Source: Luscinia megarhynchos
Taxonomy: Eukaryota; Chordata; Aves; Passeriformes; Turdidae
Length of the DNA stretch: 64,000 bases
Direction of reading: 5' to 3'
Assembly: GCA_034336665.1 (NCBI GenBank)
Contig: CM067572.1
Coordinates: forward strand, 3,527,786-3,591,785
Positions within the stretch are counted from its first letter, which is position 1, and each line of letters begins with the position of its first letter. The notes under the pieces were generated by a model. The model had not been told where the DNA came from and made no database searches. It saw nothing but the letters and a program-made list of their open reading frames with translations. Positions 61,030-64,000 of this stretch are shown here, piece by piece. Position numbers and translations under genes: made by a program.

Positions 61030-61720
61030 AGCAGTAATATGTTTGAGGAGGTTTGGATATTCTTTACAAGTTCGTGGCTCTTAACACAAATAAGAAAGAC
61101 ATCATTGATTTAATTATCTTCCCGGGGAACAATGGTGTAATACCCTGAATGGTGCTAAATGATTGATCTGGTAATTCATCTTCTGCTAACAGCTATCTAT
61201 GCATTTTGTTTCTCTCCAGCCCTCAGCCCGGTGACATTAGCAGCAATGTCACGGAGCAGTGCTGGGCTTTCATAAAACACCCACAGATGCTCTTTCCTGC
61301 CAGTGTTTAGGGACACATGGTTACAATTTTGTCTGTATTTCTTTGTCGTAGATTACTTTTAACTACATCTGTTCAATTAAAACAGAAAAAAAGAGAGACA
61401 CAGCTAGAGCCCATCAGCTTTATATCAGAGGAAGCCTTTTAATGAAATAGGGAGATTTAATTTTGTAAGTGTTCTGATGGGTGCGAGATGCCTTTATGTT
61501 TTTTCAGAAGTTCTGTTTGGTGAATAGTTAGGAAAGGACATTATTACAGCATAAGGATATTATTGTACACAGAAAGGCATTATTAAAAGTGATTTATTGT
61601 CCCATGTTAGGAAACTTATAGGAAAAGTCTGATAATATATTAAACTTGTTTATTATGGACTTCATATAATTTTTGAATAATGCCACTTTTTCTTTTGACA
61701 AGAGCAATAAACTCTGCTGA
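61030..61720. promoter_or_regulatory. Strong candidate conserved enhancer-like block
   Basis: About 690 bp without open frames of note or repeats. Motifs include TAATTA (61111-61116), SOX-type AACAATGG (61128-61135) and PBX-type TGATTGAT (61160-61167) within about 60 bp, plus scattered intact CpGs (for example near 61123 and 61229). This density of homeodomain, SOX and PBX motifs is typical of developmental enhancers. Not confirmed by alignment. Confidence 0.35.
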
Positions 61721-62510
61721 TATAGACATACGTTGATTATCCCAAGTCAACTGTGTTGCTTAAAGAAACATGCCCAAACAATCAGCTCCTGACAGCTGCA
61801 TCTCTTGTTATTTACAATAGCCATCACAGTAATAACTCACCATTTCTATATTAATAAGGCAGTGAAATTTATTATGATGGTATTGAAAAGTTATTAAGTA
61901 CTGCATCCCAAGTGACAAAGTACCACAGCACTGTCACTATCCAAAAGCAGTTGCCCATCCATCACAAAGCCTTCCAGATGGTCCTGCATCTTTATCGCTC
62001 CCTGGTTGGTGACATCACCTGTTCACCCACTCAAAATTGATGATGAAAGCAAACAGATCTATCTTACTTACATTTACCAAATCAATTTAATTTTACAGGC
62101 CGTGGCTTAGTGACATATTGACTGTTTTCCTTAATGGCATCTACTGTACTTAATGCAAAGAACTCATCTTTGAATCCTGGCTTGCATAATGTGGCATTTC
62201 ATAATAAATTTTTTATAACGTATTTATTTAATGGGAAGAATTATGATTGTTTGTCAGTTCTATTAGATGCAATTATTATTCTCTTCAGTTTAAGATTTTT
62301 TATTTTTCTTTCTGATGTTGTCTTTCTTAATGGCTAAATTCAATTTACCAGTTTTGTCTTTTAAAGGGATGTCTGGCGTACCTCATTTATTTTCTTTGTA
62401 ATTTGATAATCTCAAATCTACTCTAATTGCAGCTTTTGTCTCTATTACTTTAATGCTCTTACCTGCTTGGACGGAATGTTACTGAACTCAAAACCTACCT
62501 TGATAGTGTT
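61721..62510. other. AT-rich non-coding sequence, possibly conserved
   Basis: Continues the AT-rich, non-repetitive texture of the preceding block with many TAAT cores, and may belong to the same regulatory cluster. A 67-codon plus-strand frame (62134-62337) is hydrophobic and AT-driven, not a supported gene. Confidence 0.3.
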
Positions 62511-64000
62511 TAAATAAACAAAAATCTCTTTGTTCTGAAGAGAAATACAAATTCCTGAGACATCCTCTCAGTTCTGCTCTGAAGAATGCAACAAAACTTC
62601 CTTCTCCCCTTCCTACTTCTAAGTCCACTTGACCTTTATGGTTTCACTCTGCTTTCCCTCAGGAGTTAATGCTCCTCCTGATTAAATTAAAACCTCAGTG
62701 GCTTTGTGGGCAATGCACACACAGACTTACAGAGAGGTTCCTGTGGTTTAGACCGTGCCATGAAATGTGTAATTTCCCGCCCCCAAGGTCAAGGACACGG
62801 TGGAGCATCCACCGTGGGTGGAGAAACAGTCAGTTCTACACAGCCCATTCCATCTCCTTGGGACAAAAGCTTTTGTGAGATTATACAGCTGTGCCACGCC
62901 AACAGCTGCTCAGCCTCCTGCACTGGCTGGAAGCCTCTTCCTGATGCTGTTGCCACACTGACCTTGGGTTGGCTCAGAGCCTCGGCAGCCCCTGAGCACA
63001 GCCCCAGTGCCAGAGCTGGCTCAGGACAGGGGTGAGGGCACCACTGCAACCACTGCAGCCTCAGCTCAAGGTTTTCTGGGAGCAGCTCCCCTGGCCAGCC
63101 AAGGAGGGAGCTTTGCAGAACTGGTGCTCCCCTCCTTTGCCTGACCAAGGGAAGGTTGTGGTCTTTGTCCAAAAGAACATCCCACCAACCTCATGCAATA
63201 TACTTAATCAAATTAATCAAAGAATTAGAGGAACTGAAGGGTGGAACTAAGGAATAGTAAAGAAAGACAGCATGTATTAATGCTGAATGATCTCCCCTTA
63301 TCCTCACCATCTTCACCCACACAAAAAAACCCAAAGGACCGACAGCTCCCCTTTGCTGTCAATACATCTAATTCAAACTGAATGACAAGCTCACCTGCTC
63401 ATATCTTGCTATTCAAGGACCTAATATTTGCTCATTTGCAATTATAAACTGTGTGCTCTCCAGGCAGGGAGAAAGCTGGTGATAAGCCCAGGGAGGTGGC
63501 TGGAGTATGGTGCTGACATCCCCTCTGAGGGAAGCTCTGCCCATGAAGCAGCATCTGCCTGCCTGGCTGCAGGGACTCCTATTGCTGCACCACATCTGGC
63601 CTCACTACAAACCCCAGATGCAAACAGCAGAAGAATTCAGACTGGTGACACTCACAGCAATGTCCTTTTTGCACACAGCTCAGTGTCTACCCCCTGGTGC
63701 ACTCTCACCCCAGGAGGACACACGATGTGAGCTCCATCCCATGCGTCCCTCAGCGAGAGCTGAGCACGTGCTCAGCTCCAACACCTGGGCAATCCTGTGG
63801 ATGATAAGCTCGTGCCTAAGTGCTTTGTTGGACCTCAGCCAGAGCGCTCTATGCCTTGCAAAGCTGAGCTCCAAGTGGGGTAAAACATCACCTATGAGCT
63901 GAAGACAAGGTAAGGATGTCACCCCCAGCTGCCAGGAGTGGATGATCTGTTGATCTGGGGGAGAAGGTTGGTCTTGTGCTGATCAAAAAGCAGCCCCACT
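62511..64000. other. Non-coding sequence, GC-richer
   Basis: Composition rises in GC from about 62700, with clusters of overlapping open frames on both strands (up to 131 codons at 63507-63902). None has a recognised domain, and simultaneous openness of several frames indicates chance. No transposon identified. Confidence 0.5.

Noticed and set aside
1..64000. Bacterial-type systems (operons, CRISPR, insertion sequences, phage)
   Set aside because: No regularly spaced repeats, no dense coding, and a CR1 element; the sequence is vertebrate nuclear DNA.

Overview
The window looks like avian (bird) nuclear DNA. The best single clue is a CR1 LINE 3' fragment at about 8091-8300, with the family's typical 3' end. 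The rest of the texture agrees: AT-leaning single-copy sequence, CpG depletion outside a few small islands, short A/T runs, one clean tetranucleotide microsatellite and very few recognisable transposons. I cannot name the species or the chromosomal locus from sequence alone.

I found no protein-coding gene I can support, and no rRNA, tRNA, CRISPR array, operon or plasmid/phage feature. The open reading frames are short, often open in several overlapping frames at once (GC-rich patches) or low-complexity, and none shows a recognised domain. The longest is 255 codons on the minus strand at 33313-34080; the next is 210 codons on the plus strand at 28270-28902. One minus-strand stretch (53210-53680) reads like charged, coding-type peptide interrupted by two in-frame stops and may be a decayed coding fragment, but this is weak.

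Layout. 1-7.5 kb: single-copy sequence with a compound (GAGG)5(GATG)26 microsatellite at 1571-1694. 7.5-15.2 kb: the CR1 fragment plus several blocks dense in homeodomain-type motifs (TAATTA, TTAATTAA, TAATCC) that have the look of conserved non-coding elements. 16.4-19.5 kb: small CpG clusters and a tRNA-derived SINE remnant of MIR type. 20-46 kb: mostly featureless, with isolated short hairpins, a second CpG-rich patch near 33.8 kb and a few enhancer-like blocks. 46-62.5 kb: the most interesting part, a CpG-island-like segment at about 47.7-48.2 kb flanked by long stretches that resemble conserved enhancers (46.1-47.5, 50.8-51.8, 55.5-56.1 and 61.0-62.5 kb).

Interpretation (inference): a gene-poor interval, possibly a regulatory desert next to a developmental gene outside the window. 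The enhancer-like calls rest on motif density and sequence texture only. A multi-species alignment would be decisive and could not be run here. I saw no convincing sign of a new biological system.
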